DNA of 64,000 nt. Origin: Alishewanella longhuensis. Lineage in GTDB: Bacteria > Pseudomonadota > Gammaproteobacteria > Enterobacterales > Alteromonadaceae. Below are positions 1 through 9,541 of this stretch, in pieces. The notes beneath the pieces were generated by a model, which was not told the DNA's origin, ran no database searches, and saw nothing but the letters and a program-made list of their open reading frames with translations. A program made the translations under genes and the position numbers. The DNA is taken from NCBI RefSeq assembly GCF_014653435.1, contig NZ_BNAO01000001.1:593739-657738 (forward strand), written 5' to 3'. Every line of letters begins with the position of its first letter. Positions within the stretch are counted from its first letter, which is position 1.

Positions 1-267
1 TATAGCAGCATCCATTTGCCCTCTGCTCGCTTCTGCTAAACAGCGCCGCCAGGGTAGGCGATGTAACTGATACGGCAGCTGTTGTTGTTGCAACGCATGC
101 GCAACTACTGCAGCGTGAAAGCCGGCAATACGTTCGTTGCCAATTTGCAATTGCGGTAGGTTCGGTGTCTCGTCAAAAGACTCATAACAAAGTTGTAAAG
201 GGCGTTGCGCGTGCGCCATATTGCTGCACAGTAACAGTAGTGTGGCCCTAAGTAGGTGTTTTAGCAT
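1..267 (-). CDS. Periplasmic substrate-binding protein (SBP_bac_3-like), N-terminal part only
   Basis: The minus strand reads 89 codons from an ATG at 267 and runs off the window edge, so only the N-terminus is present. It opens with a Sec signal peptide (about residues 1-20, ending in AHA). The mature start has LCYESFDETP and then PWRRCLAEASRGQMDAA, the pattern at the start of family 3 solute-binding domains, often ABC amino-acid binding proteins or orphan periplasmic sensors in Alteromonadales. The ligand cannot be inferred. No transporter partner is visible; the protease gene upstream is a separate unit with its own terminator. Confidence 0.7.
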   Translation of the reverse strand, partial: MLKHLLRATLLLLCSNMAHAQRPLQLCYESFDETPNLPQLQIGNERIAGFHAAVVAHALQQQQLPYQLHRLPWRRCLAEASRGQMDAAI

Positions 268-462
268 ATTGCGCCAATAACTTTGGGTGAATGCACTTAT
301 CTTAGCGCAGTTATGTCATTAATTGTGGTGAAATAAGGTGAGACTTAGCAAAGATTGTTAAAAACAGCATCGTCAGTTGCACAGGTTTTAGCTTGCCAGT
401 ATGCAGCTCGATAAATAGGCACTGAAATTCGGTTAGCTCGTTACTCTGGGGCTTTGGTTGGA

Positions 463-492
463 ATAAAAAAGGCAGTGGTTTAAGCCACTGCC
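463..492 (-). terminator. Rho-independent terminator of the S8 protease gene
   Basis: Minus strand: an 8-bp stem GGCAGTGG/CCACTGCC (471-492) with a 6-nt loop, followed by TTTTTT. It lies 24 bp past the protease stop codon. The remaining 268-462 spacer shows no gene. Confidence 0.88.
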
Positions 493-516
493 TGAGGAGC
501 ATAAAGTCTATGGCAG

Positions 517-2265
517 TTACGGATTATAACTTACCGTTAAAGTCACTCCAGTAAAGCTGCTATATGCACGGATACTTACATGCCACACGTCAGCTGCTGG
601 GTTATTGAAGTTGCAGCTTTCGTTATTACCCTGCAGGTAAGGACGGCAATCAAAGGTCGTGGTGGTTGGTCTGCTACCACGACGTACATACAGATCAGCA
701 TCCCCTGTGCCACCGGCAATGGTTGCCGTTAAGGTTTGCATACCTGCCGGTACGGTAACGGTATAGTGCAGCCAGTTATTGGTGGTGGCAGATAAATTAC
801 TGACACTGCCGCCGCCACCGGTACCACCAGTGCCTTGTGCCGCTAGCACTGCGGCATTGGCATCAACAATCCCTACACCACAGCCACTGCAACTTGCTGG
901 GAAGCTACGTGCGGTATTTTTCAGAATCGTTTCAATTTCATCGGGTGTTGCGTTAGGTTTAGCTTGTTTGATCAGTGCAGCGACACCGGCAACATGGGGT
1001 GCTGCCATTGAGGTGCCCTGACTATAACCATAGTTATCGTTACCCGGTGTAGTGGTACCGCTATTGTAAGTTGATAGTACGCCGTTTGGATCGTTAGCCG
1101 AGCTCATTTGGCCACCTGGTGCGGCGACATCTACGCTACTGCCAAAGTTAGAATAACTGGCACGGCCACCCTGGCGGTTAGTAGCGGCAACGTTAATTAC
1201 GCCATTACAATTGCCTGGGTTAAAGTTGTTGGCGTTGGCATTGCTATTACCTGCGGCAACCACTACGGCTGCACCACGGCTACGCGCTTGATTGATTGCA
1301 TTTTGGGTGGTGGTGGAACAGCTACCTGAGCCACCAAGACTCATATTAATCACACTGGCCGGATTAGGGTTAGCAGGCACGCCACTTACGGTACCGCCCG
1401 CGGCCCAGATAATGCCGTCAGCGATATCTGAGGTGTAACCGCCACATTTTCCTAATACCCGTACTGGAACGATCTTTGCGTTAAAGGCAACACCCGCAAC
1501 GCCAGTGTTATTGTTACTTACCGCAGCAATAGTGCCGGCAACATGAGTACCATGCCAGCTGGAAGCTCTAAATGATGTGGGTTGCCCATTACCGCATTCC
1601 CCGGCGTTAGTCCAATCACCAGGATCGCGGGCGTCGTTATCGCGGCCGTTACCATCGTTACCAATAAAGGCATCGGAAATCATATCGTAACCCGGCAGCA
1701 AGTTAGCGTTTAAGTCCGGATGTGGCCGATAACCGGTATCCAATACTGCGACGACCACACCTTGGCCAGTGGCTTTATCCCAAGCGGCCGGTGCCCGGAT
1801 GCCACCGACATTTTCATAGTAATGCCATTGATTGGTATAAAGCGTATCGTTAGGCGTTAGCGTAGGTTGTAGTAATTGATCTTCTTCCACAAATTCTACT
1901 TCATCATCCATTGCCAGTTGGCGCAGCAGTTCGGCGGTTTCATTTACTGATAAACGACGCTCAGCGCCAAACACTGCATGGCGCTCTAGTGCCGCTTCCC
2001 GTATAAACTTTACCGGCTTACCAGCACGTTGGCTAAAGCGCTCGGCTTTTGCGTTCATCCGTTCAGCCTTGCGTTGTTTTGCCATACTGGCAGGCAAGCT
2101 TTGGGCTACTCTGGCCGTGGGGCTTTCTTTATATTTTACGATCACCCGGGTAACAGGCCCATCTTGATAATCGTTAGTGTCATCGGCAAATGCCGGTTGT
2201 ACCAGCAGCGTTGCTGGTATGCACAGCAGTGCCAGTGTTTTGATTTTAAAAATGTTATTTGGCAT
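517..2265 (-). CDS. Secreted subtilisin-like serine protease (S8 family) with PPC domain
   Basis: 582 aa, extracellular endopeptidase. It has a signal peptide (about 1-27, cut after AFA), an inhibitor I9-type propeptide (about 37-135), and an S8 catalytic domain (about 155-475) with the full triad: D176 in VLDTG, H238 in WHGTHVAG and S419 in GTSMAAPHVAG, plus oxyanion N340. A glycine-rich linker (478-486) leads to a C-terminal pre-peptidase (PPC) beta domain (about 487-582), usually removed during maturation. The type is common in marine and freshwater degraders that secrete proteases. It is monocistronic, with its own terminator and a long AT-rich upstream region. Confidence 0.95.
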   Translation of the reverse strand: MPNNIFKIKTLALLCIPATLLVQPAFADDTNDYQDGPVTRVIVKYKESPTARVAQSLPASMAKQRKAERMNAKAERFSQRAGKPVKFIREAALERHAVFGAERRLSVNETAELLRQLAMDDEVEFVEEDQLLQPTLTPNDTLYTNQWHYYENVGGIRAPAAWDKATGQGVVVAVLDTGYRPHPDLNANLLPGYDMISDAFIGNDGNGRDNDARDPGDWTNAGECGNGQPTSFRASSWHGTHVAGTIAAVSNNNTGVAGVAFNAKIVPVRVLGKCGGYTSDIADGIIWAAGGTVSGVPANPNPASVINMSLGGSGSCSTTTQNAINQARSRGAAVVVAAGNSNANANNFNPGNCNGVINVAATNRQGGRASYSNFGSSVDVAAPGGQMSSANDPNGVLSTYNSGTTTPGNDNYGYSQGTSMAAPHVAGVAALIKQAKPNATPDEIETILKNTARSFPASCSGCGVGIVDANAAVLAAQGTGGTGGGGSVSNLSATTNNWLHYTVTVPAGMQTLTATIAGGTGDADLYVRRGSRPTTTTFDCRPYLQGNNESCNFNNPAADVWHVSIRAYSSFTGVTLTVSYNP

Positions 2266-2656
2266 GTAAGTACCTTATTTATTGTTATGGGATCCCTGGT
2301 AAATGATGACAACTTGCTATAACACCACAGCAACATCAGTTGAATGTTTTATGACAAAGCTGTAGGTGCTGTAAATCAACAAAAGATGGACAGCCAAAAA
2401 TGGCTATACCCAATTCGGGGGATTTTTTTCTGAAAAAGGTCTTTTTTGTCTATATGCAAAGCGGTTGATATTGCGCAAACGGAGTAAAAACGGCTGGTGT
2501 TATATTTTGTTTACATGCTTTTTTATAACCTGTAGTTATATTGTATAACAAATTAGTTGGATATTTGTGGTGGAAGCTCAAGGTAAGTTTATTATTAATA
2601 TAGTATTTTTTTATTATAGCTAATTAGTGCCGTTGCGTCGGGCTTTGGCGATTGAG
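2266..2656. other. 391-bp AT-rich intergenic region
   Basis: It lies between the protease start and the stop of the cupin gene. No credible ORF or RNA gene is visible. It must carry the protease promoter on the minus strand. A possible -35/-10 (TTGCGC then TATAGA about 18 bp later, near 2445-2475) is weak. A short GTTATA-TTG-TATAAC palindrome near 2535-2550 has no assigned role. Confidence 0.4.
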
Positions 2657-3343
2657 TTATCTAATAAATTTGTCACCGAGTAAACCTGCACCTAAATGCC
2701 CGGTTTTTACATATATTAAAGCTCCGTCAGCTTGGGTATAAGGTTGATGTTTACTATAGCGGGGGCTACGCAACCAACTGCCCGCAGGGTACTGGCCGTG
2801 TTCATCAAAAAAACAGCCTTCCAGCACCAATATCTCCTCGCCGCCAGGGTGGATATGAGGTTTAAACTGGGTATTAGGTGCCCAGCGTACCAAGGCGGTA
2901 TTAATACCATTATGTTCATGCAGCGGTAGTACGGTTAGACCAGGTACTAAGCCTTGATGCCAGCGAGCCTTATTAGTATCAAGAGTTAGCTGTGTGGTAT
3001 CGTCGGCATTAAATTGCCAGAGCTTAACCAGCAAGGTGCAGCCTGTTAGGGAGAATGGCTGGTGCGAGCTTCCCGGAGGGTTACGTAAATAGGTGCCCGC
3101 AGGGTAACTACCATGCTCGTCATTAAATACGCCTGCAAGCACGAAGATTTCTTCTCCGCCATCATGCTGATGGCTGCTGTAACCCGCGCCAGCAGCATAG
3201 CGCACTATACTGGTAGCGCGTGCAACCTCGGCTCCGGCGCGATCAAGCATCATTCTGGTTACCCCTGCCAGGGGCGAAGGTACAAAGCAGTAATCATCTG
3301 GCAAGATGACTACTCGCTGGCTAAGGTCATGATTTAATTGCAT
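2657..3343 (-). CDS. Double-cupin protein related to the ChrR C-terminal (anti-sigma) cupin
   Basis: 228 aa made of two tandem cupin domains. Repeat 1 has H58, H60, E64 and H94 (SSHQHDGGEEIF). Repeat 2 has H163, H165, E169 and H199 (KPHIHPGGEEIL). This HxH...GGEE...H set is the metal site of the ChrR_Cupin family, known from the zinc anti-sigma factor ChrR. The N-terminal sigma-binding zinc domain of ChrR is missing and no ECF sigma gene adjoins it, so an anti-sigma role is doubtful. A stand-alone metal or oxidative-stress cupin is equally possible. It is 12 bp upstream of the VOC gene's 3' end in the genome, on the same strand. Confidence 0.75.
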   Translation of the reverse strand: MQLNHDLSQRVVILPDDYCFVPSPLAGVTRMMLDRAGAEVARATSIVRYAAGAGYSSHQHDGGEEIFVLAGVFNDEHGSYPAGTYLRNPPGSSHQPFSLTGCTLLVKLWQFNADDTTQLTLDTNKARWHQGLVPGLTVLPLHEHNGINTALVRWAPNTQFKPHIHPGGEEILVLEGCFFDEHGQYPAGSWLRSPRYSKHQPYTQADGALIYVKTGHLGAGLLGDKFIR

Positions 3344-3355
3344 GGCGTGTAACGA

Positions 3356-3727
3356 TTAGCCGAAATGGCAGAAACACAATTTATTGCCATCAGCATCACG
3401 CACATAAGCGCCGTAAAACTGGTTGGGGATACGCTGACCCGGTGCACCATCGCAACTGGCGCCTAATTCAACTGCTTTGTGGTAGAGCTTATCAACGGCT
3501 TCTTTTGAACCCGGTGCCAATGACACCATATTACCGTTACCTGGGTGAGCAGGCTCTTTATTAAAAGGCACGCATACCGCTAACATAGGTTGGGCCATGC
3601 TTTTACCAAAAAAGGTAATACGGTCCATATCCAGTAATTTTTTAGCACCTAGCTCGCCGAGCAGAGCACTATAGAAATTTTTGGCAGCAGCAAAATCACT
3701 AACACCAAGGGTAACGTAGCTAAGCAT
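3356..3727 (-). CDS. VOC-superfamily (glyoxalase/bleomycin-resistance-like) protein
   Basis: 123 aa from the ATG at 3727, chosen because AGGAG sits 7 bp upstream and because the 57 residues of the longer reading frame look non-coding. The fold starts MLSYVTLGVSDFAAAKNFY (beta-alpha-beta) and ends GAYVRDADGNKLCFCHFG, a typical VOC strand carrying the last metal-ligand region. Members are dioxygenases, glyoxalases or binding proteins; the substrate cannot be read from the sequence. It is probably co-transcribed with the cupin gene downstream (12-bp spacing). Confidence 0.85.
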   Translation of the reverse strand: MLSYVTLGVSDFAAAKNFYSALLGELGAKKLLDMDRITFFGKSMAQPMLAVCVPFNKEPAHPGNGNMVSLAPGSKEAVDKLYHKAVELGASCDGAPGQRIPNQFYGAYVRDADGNKLCFCHFG

Positions 3728-3922
3728 AATAACTCCTGAATTTACTCGTTGTTTAGCGAGTATAACGTTAAAAAGATAGTAAAAATATCTATGTTGATGG
3801 CTAGAGTATGCCTTAATACGTGTAGTATTTGGCTTTAGAGCACTGATCTTAAATAAAGAAACTGAACGGGTTAAATGTTGTGCTGCTAAGAATAACACTT
3901 TGACTCTGGTGAAGTCTCTGGC

Positions 3923-3938
3923 AGACTTCTAGAAGTCT
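3923..3938. promoter_or_regulatory. Tandem MetJ-box operator upstream of metC
   Basis: AGACTTCT followed directly by AGAAGTCT forms a perfect 16-bp palindrome. Each half matches the MetJ box AGACGTCT at 7 of 8 positions, and MetJ binds two or more tandem 8-bp boxes. It ends 29 bp before the metC start codon. The match is seen; regulation by a MetJ encoded elsewhere is inferred. Confidence 0.75.
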
Positions 3939-3967
3939 TTTGATGAATTTATGTTAGGAACTGTACT

Positions 3968-5137
3968 ATGAAACAAAATACTCGATTAATTCATGCGGGG
4001 CGGAGTAAAAAATGGACCGGAACAGCGGTTAACCCTCCAGTAGTGCGAGCTTCTACCATTGTGTTTGATACCATGAGCGAGCTCAAAGAAGCAACCAGAC
4101 AACGAGGTAACAGGGTACCTTTTTATGGGCGGCGTGGTACCCAAACGCATTTTGCTTTTCAGGAAGCGATGTGTGAGCTGGAGGGCGGCGCCGGTTGCGC
4201 ACTTTATCCTTGCGGAGCTGCTGCGGTAAGTGGTGCTTTGCTTTCTTTTTTAAAGCAAGGTGATCACTTGTTGATGGTAGATAATGCCTATGAACCGACC
4301 CGAGGGTTATGCGATAAGTTGTTGGCCGGTTTAGGTATTGAAACAACCTACTATGATCCTTTGGTGGGGGCAGGCATCGTCGATCTGATCAAACCCAATA
4401 CCCGGGTGATTTTTTTAGAATCACCGGGCTCGTTAACGATGGAAGTGCAAGATATTCCGGCCATTTGTCAGGTCGCGCAAGCGCACAACATCATCACTAT
4501 TTTAGATAATACCTGGGCATCACCCATTTTATGTCAGCCTTTTGCGCTTGGCGTGGATATCTCGATTCAAGCGGCCACCAAATATATAGTTGGCCACTCT
4601 GATGTGATGCTGGGCACGGCCTCTGCCACCGCCAAACACTGGCCACAGCTGCGTGAGCATAGTTACTTAATGGGGTATTGCGCCTCGGCAGATGATGTAT
4701 ATGCCGCCAGCAGAGGCTTACGTACTTTAGGCGTGCGCTTAACGCAGCACGAACAAAGTGCCCTAAAGGTGGCGCATTGGTTAGCGGCAAGGCCGGAGGT
4801 TGCGACGATTCGTCATCCTGCTTTTAGCGACAACCCCGGCCAGCAATTTTTTAAACGGGATTTTACCGGTAGTAATGGCTTATTCTCATTTGTATTAACG
4901 CAAGGTACCGCAGAGCAGGTGCAAGCCTTTATTGAGGGTATGCAGCACTTTAAAATGGGTTTTTCCTGGGGCGGCTATGAAAGCTTAATCACGGCAACCA
5001 TGAATGTGCAGGCGCTACGCACCGCAACAAGCTGGCCTTATAGTGGCCCGTTAATTCGATTGCATATCGGTTTAGAAGATCCAGATGATCTGATTGCTGA
5101 TTTGGAGCAGGCGTTTTTGCGTTTCGCTACTGCCTAA
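3968..5137 (+). CDS. metC: Cystathionine beta-lyase (PLP-dependent)
   Basis: 389 aa, cytoplasmic Cys/Met-metabolism PLP enzyme. It cleaves cystathionine to homocysteine, pyruvate and ammonia, the penultimate step of methionine synthesis. Visible sites are Y53 in the FYGRRG phosphate-binding loop, D180 in TILDNTW and the Schiff-base lysine K205 in ATKYIVGHSD. The short N-terminus and the GFSWGGYESL segment are characteristic of MetC rather than MetB or MegL. TAGGAA lies upstream of the ATG. The MetJ-type palindrome just upstream supports methionine repression. Confidence 0.93.
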   Translation: MKQNTRLIHAGRSKKWTGTAVNPPVVRASTIVFDTMSELKEATRQRGNRVPFYGRRGTQTHFAFQEAMCELEGGAGCALYPCGAAAVSGALLSFLKQGDHLLMVDNAYEPTRGLCDKLLAGLGIETTYYDPLVGAGIVDLIKPNTRVIFLESPGSLTMEVQDIPAICQVAQAHNIITILDNTWASPILCQPFALGVDISIQAATKYIVGHSDVMLGTASATAKHWPQLREHSYLMGYCASADDVYAASRGLRTLGVRLTQHEQSALKVAHWLAARPEVATIRHPAFSDNPGQQFFKRDFTGSNGLFSFVLTQGTAEQVQAFIEGMQHFKMGFSWGGYESLITATMNVQALRTATSWPYSGPLIRLHIGLEDPDDLIADLEQAFLRFATA

Positions 5138-5163
5138 TTATTATTCATCATTATGCATGTTTG

Positions 5164-5181
5164 AGCTGCCTGCTGGCAGCT
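5164..5181 (+). terminator. Hairpin just after metC, weak terminator candidate
   Basis: AGCTGCC-TGCT-GGCAGCT forms a 7-bp stem with a tetraloop 26 bp past the metC stop. It is followed by TAAAATCTC rather than a clear T-run, so it may be only an mRNA 3'-end stabiliser. Confidence 0.4.
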
Positions 5182-5402
5182 TAAAATCTCACCAGTGCGC
5201 TGTTTGTTTAGTGAACTACTTGCTCGTACCATAAACAACTACTGAATATTTATTCATCGAACGAAGTGTTTTAAGCAACTTCTGCTGGTAGTTCTGCCGA
5301 AAATCCATACAATGCCGCCCCTCTGAAGGTTTATCAATTTACCATCGCAACGTTGGTGAAGTTGTCTTGGCCGGTTTTCGGCTGTTTTTATCAGGAGTTA
5401 CT

Positions 5403-8258
5403 ATGTCTGTACGTTCTTCCTCTGTGGCTTTAGGCCGCCTGAGTATGGTTGCTGTTGCCGTAGCCGCGGTCAGCCCGGTAGCGGTATTGGCACAAACAAC
5501 GGAAGCTGCGCCAGAGCGAATTCAGGTTACCGGTTCGCGTATTTTACGTGAAGGCGCTATTGCTCCTTCACCTGTTACCGTCATTTCAGGGCGTGATCTG
5601 GTAGAAACCGGTGCCATGAATATCGGTGAAGTATTAAAAGAACTACCATCACTGGCTGCAACTTACACCCTAGCCAATGCGGGCCGTTCAATTGGCACTG
5701 CAGGTTTAAGCTTACTTGATCTACGTGGTATGGGCGCCTCTCGTACTCTGGTATTAGTGGATGGTCGTCGTCACGTTTCTAGCAGCGCAGGTTCAGCATC
5801 GGTAGATACCAACAGTATTCCAACCGCTTGGTTAGACTCGGTAGAAATTATCACCGGTGGTGCCTCAGCAGTTTATGGTGCAGATGCGGTAACGGGTGTT
5901 GTTAATTTTAGATTGAAAAAAGACATTCAGGGTTTTGAGATGGTACTTAGCAAAGGCTTTGCTGATGACAACCCGTATGAAAACCACAAAGCCTTATTAT
6001 CTTTTGGTACTGATTTTGCCGGTGGGCGGGGTAATTTTGCGGTGGCTGCGGAGTTCTCTGGTCAGGATGGTATGAATGCAACAGAGCGTAGCAAAACCCG
6101 CACACCCTATATGTCAGTAGCTAACCCACTGGATGGTGACTACCGTGATAGCAATGGTGTATTTATTCATGATGGTATTCCAGACAGAATTACGGTAGCG
6201 AATGCTGGTTGGTATGACAGCTCAACTGCAGGTAACTTTTTCTTAAATGGCGATTGGTACATCTTCAACCAAGACGGTAGCGTACGTTTACAAGATTTAG
6301 GCACCACCTACGGTAATATCGAACATTGTAGTAATTGTGAATTTTTAAATCTGCGCGAGTATCAGGATTTACAGCCGGGCTTTAACCGCCAAAACCTGAA
6401 TATGAAAGCTAATTTTGACCTGACCGATAGCATTAATTTGTTTGCTGAAGGCAAATATGTGCGTAGTAAAGGCAGCAGTGAAGGCCAGCCATCATTTTTT
6501 GAATATGGCTCTGCCATCCAAATCAAACGGGACAATGCCTTCCTGGATGAGAGCACTGCAGCCTTAATGGACGCCAATAATTTACAAACATTACGCATTC
6601 ACCGCTTCCAAAAAGATGCTGGCCGTCGTTTTGAACAAAATACCCGTACTACATCACGTTTTGTAGTAGGTGCTCAGGGCGAGCTGTCTGCCGACTGGGG
6701 CTTTGAAGCCTATGTCACCCACGGTGAAACCAAGTTAGAACAAGTTAACCACAACAACCTGATGCGCACGAACTTTGCACAATCTGTTGATGCCATTGTT
6801 GACGCAAACGGTAACATTGTTTGTCGTGATGTGGTAGCACGCGCCAACGGCTGTGTACCCACCAGTTTATTTGGTGACAATGCTATTAATCAGGGCGCTC
6901 GTGACTGGTTCAATACCACCTCATACAGCCATAGCACTATCCGTCAGCAAGTGGCTAACGCCAGTGTAAACAACAGCGCGATCTTTGAATTACCTGCAGG
7001 TAACGTTGGTTTTTCTGCCGGTGTTGAATATCGCAATGAAGAAAGTGAATCTGTGCCTGATCGTTTTGCGGCTACAGGTGCGACTTTCTTAAATTCATTA
7101 CAATATATGCGCGGTGAGTTTGATGTAAAAGAGGCCTTTACAGAAATATCAATTCCCTTGTTAGCCGACTTACCTTTAGTGCAGGACTTAACCTTTGATG
7201 CCGCAGTACGTTATGCGGACTACAGCACTATTGGCGATGCGACCAGCTGGAAGACGGGCTTAGATTGGAATATCAATGGTGAATTCCGTATCCGTGCTAC
7301 TTATTCAGAAGCCTTACGTGCCCCTAATATTGGCGAACTGTTTGGCCCGCAAAACCAAACGTTCTTCCGGGTAACGGATCCTTGTGCGACGACTGAGCGT
7401 CAGAGCCAAATCCGTGTTAATAACTGTGCAGCAATTGGTATTGCTCCTGATCTGCAGTTAAACAACCCGGCGGCAACGGTAGAGGGACTAAGTGGCGGCA
7501 ACCCAGACTTACTAGCTGAAAAATCTAACAGCTACACTGTGGGTTTTGTGCTCCAGCCAGAGGCTATTCGTGGTTTTAGTTTAACGGTTGACTACTGGTC
7601 AATTGAAATCGATGATGCTATTGCCGCTATTTCAGCACAAAATATTTTGAACCGTTGTGTAGATTCAGCCAGTGGTCCAAATATGCAGTTCTGTAATTTA
7701 GTACAACGTAACCCAGAGACAAAAGGCTTACAGTTAATTACGTCTGTGGTGCAAAACGTGGCGTCACAAACTGCCAGTGGTGTCGATTTTGAGTTTGGTT
7801 ATGACTTTGATGCACTGAATGGTCGTTTCAATACAAAGCTAATTGGTACTTGGTTAGAATCACGTAAAACTTATTCGTTCCAGGATTTCCCTAGCGAGTA
7901 CATTGAAAATGCAGGAGTAGCGGGTGACGCAACCTGGCAAGCCAACTTAAGCGTGAACTACCGTTATGATGCCTGGACTGCAGGTGTGAAAACACGTTAT
8001 ATCGATGCGGTATCACTTTATACCTCACAATCTTTAGCGTTAAACCCGGATCCAAGTGACATTATGAGTTACGGTAGCTACTTTGTAACAGACATTCGTG
8101 TCGGTTACGACTTTGCCAGCGGTGTAAAATTAGCCGTAGGTATGGATAACGTCTTTAACCGCAATTTACCAGGTGTTAGCACTGGTACTACAGTAGAAAC
8201 GGGTCTTTATAACAATATTGGTCGCTTCTACTACACCAGCTTGTCTTACGCCTTCTAA
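5403..8258 (+). CDS. TonB-dependent outer-membrane receptor
   Basis: 951 aa from the ATG at 5403, which has AGGAG 7 bp upstream and starts a clean signal peptide ending AVLAQ; the in-frame start 12 codons earlier lacks a ribosome site. After the signal comes a plug domain with RIQVTGSRI (TonB-box region), SLLDLRGMGASRTLVLVDGRR and GGASAVYGADAVTGVVNF, then a 22-strand barrel ending in SYAF with the C-terminal aromatic needed for outer-membrane insertion. This subfamily is expanded in Alteromonadales and takes up peptides, glycans or siderophores; the ligand is unknown. It is monocistronic. Confidence 0.93.
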   Translation: MSVRSSSVALGRLSMVAVAVAAVSPVAVLAQTTEAAPERIQVTGSRILREGAIAPSPVTVISGRDLVETGAMNIGEVLKELPSLAATYTLANAGRSIGTAGLSLLDLRGMGASRTLVLVDGRRHVSSSAGSASVDTNSIPTAWLDSVEIITGGASAVYGADAVTGVVNFRLKKDIQGFEMVLSKGFADDNPYENHKALLSFGTDFAGGRGNFAVAAEFSGQDGMNATERSKTRTPYMSVANPLDGDYRDSNGVFIHDGIPDRITVANAGWYDSSTAGNFFLNGDWYIFNQDGSVRLQDLGTTYGNIEHCSNCEFLNLREYQDLQPGFNRQNLNMKANFDLTDSINLFAEGKYVRSKGSSEGQPSFFEYGSAIQIKRDNAFLDESTAALMDANNLQTLRIHRFQKDAGRRFEQNTRTTSRFVVGAQGELSADWGFEAYVTHGETKLEQVNHNNLMRTNFAQSVDAIVDANGNIVCRDVVARANGCVPTSLFGDNAINQGARDWFNTTSYSHSTIRQQVANASVNNSAIFELPAGNVGFSAGVEYRNEESESVPDRFAATGATFLNSLQYMRGEFDVKEAFTEISIPLLADLPLVQDLTFDAAVRYADYSTIGDATSWKTGLDWNINGEFRIRATYSEALRAPNIGELFGPQNQTFFRVTDPCATTERQSQIRVNNCAAIGIAPDLQLNNPAATVEGLSGGNPDLLAEKSNSYTVGFVLQPEAIRGFSLTVDYWSIEIDDAIAAISAQNILNRCVDSASGPNMQFCNLVQRNPETKGLQLITSVVQNVASQTASGVDFEFGYDFDALNGRFNTKLIGTWLESRKTYSFQDFPSEYIENAGVAGDATWQANLSVNYRYDAWTAGVKTRYIDAVSLYTSQSLALNPDPSDIMSYGSYFVTDIRVGYDFASGVKLAVGMDNVFNRNLPGVSTGTTVETGLYNNIGRFYYTSLSYAF

Positions 8259-8286
8259 TTGCTTAGTTTATACTGAGTTTAAAGCC

Positions 8287-8314
8287 AAGCCCGATCTTTG
8301 TATCGGGCTTTTTT
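8287..8314 (+). terminator. Rho-independent terminator of the first TonB receptor gene
   Basis: AAGCCCGAT-CTTTGT-ATCGGGCTT, a 9-bp stem followed by TTTT. It lies 28 bp past the stop codon. Confidence 0.92.
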
Positions 8315-8389
8315 ATATCTGTATGAAATGTCATTGTTGACAGTACTTCCGCTAAGGGCATAGCGGCTAATTTAGGCTGCTTGCCTACT

Positions 8390-9541
8390 TTAATTGTAGC
8401 TTTGCACGCAGTTACGACCAAGATGTTTTGCCTGATAAAGGGCTTCGTCGGCGTGTTGTAGCAGGTCCTGCCAATCTATAGCATGCTTGCTACTTGCCAC
8501 CCCGATACTAACGGTTAACGACAATGGCGCCGGCGTTAGTAAAGGATGCTGTTCAATAGTTTGCCTTATTCTGTTGGCAATTTGCTTCGCGGTTTCCGGT
8601 TCTGTATTGGGCAAACAGATTAAAAATTCTTCGCCACCAAAACGGAAGATTACATCATAGTCTCGTGACAGTTCAGTAGTAAGATCAGCAATATGCTTAA
8701 TTGCTAAGTCACCCGCAGCGTGGCCAAGCGTATCGTTTACCTGTTTAAAATGGTCTATATCCATAAGCAGTAAACTTACTGGCGTTTGGGTGCGGGCGGC
8801 GCGGTTTAATTCACCGGCTAATCGCAGTTCAAGCGAGCGGCGGTTTAATAAACCCGTTAACGGGTCTCGCTCTGAGAGTTTAAGCAAGGCCTGTTGTTGT
8901 TGGCTGTGGCTTAGCATAATAATGCAGCCAAAGATCAGAATGGCAAAAGCAGTGAGGCTAAAAAAGCCAATACTATAAATAACAGCACTGTGTTGGGTTT
9001 GTAGCAACTGGTAGTGTTCCAGCGCCATATAGGCAGAACGTAAACTGAATTGCATAATGTTGAAGGCAAAGGTCGCGATAAATGCCAGATACACTTTACC
9101 ATGCTCATTGCGGCGATGTTGCCAGAGCATCTGCATGCACCAAAAGTTGAGTAAAATCACAGTTGGGATGGCAATTAACATACGATTAGCGACATGACTA
9201 AGGGCAAAGTCAGTGAAATGCAGTATATAGATAGCTAAAAATACCAATAATAACCAAATACGTTTACCTGATAATTGTAGGTGCCGATGAATACCGGCTG
9301 CTAAAGCAATATGGGCACCAACGCTTAAGGTATTAGTCAGCGCAGGGGATAACCAGTATGGTAGTGGTTCTCCGACGTAATGAATCATACTAAAGATGGC
9401 GTTTAATAAGGTACAGAGGGCGGCCAGCATAAAATAACGTTGATAGCGGAACTGTCGCTCCGCTTTATTTTGAAATGCTAGAACAGCGGTCACCACTACG
9501 GCAATAAAGGCATTAACGACCGTGAGGGTAAAAACATCCAT
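8390..9541 (-). CDS. Membrane-bound diguanylate cyclase (GGDEF)
   Basis: 383 aa. About seven hydrophobic helices (roughly 3-23, 35-55, 68-86, 95-112, 120-140, 150-170, 186-210) form an N-terminal membrane sensor, followed by a GGDEF domain (about 222-380). The active-site motif is GGEEF at 302-306, a catalytically competent variant, with DIDHFKQVND at 261-270. R293-x-x-D296 sits five residues before it and matches the c-di-GMP inhibitory I-site. It should make c-di-GMP from two GTP and be feedback-inhibited. The stimulus is unknown and there are no operon partners. Confidence 0.93.
   Translation of the reverse strand: MDVFTLTVVNAFIAVVVTAVLAFQNKAERQFRYQRYFMLAALCTLLNAIFSMIHYVGEPLPYWLSPALTNTLSVGAHIALAAGIHRHLQLSGKRIWLLLVFLAIYILHFTDFALSHVANRMLIAIPTVILLNFWCMQMLWQHRRNEHGKVYLAFIATFAFNIMQFSLRSAYMALEHYQLLQTQHSAVIYSIGFFSLTAFAILIFGCIIMLSHSQQQQALLKLSERDPLTGLLNRRSLELRLAGELNRAARTQTPVSLLLMDIDHFKQVNDTLGHAAGDLAIKHIADLTTELSRDYDVIFRFGGEEFLICLPNTEPETAKQIANRIRQTIEQHPLLTPAPLSLTVSIGVASSKHAIDWQDLLQHADEALYQAKHLGRNCVQSYN

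Noticed and set aside
311-502. 63-aa minus-strand ORF
   Set aside because: It spans the terminator of the protease gene, has no ribosome site or domain, and shows biased but non-coding composition.
5367-5402. Upstream start for the first TonB receptor
   Set aside because: The extra 12 codons contain AGGAG of the ATG at 5403 and would spoil the signal peptide.
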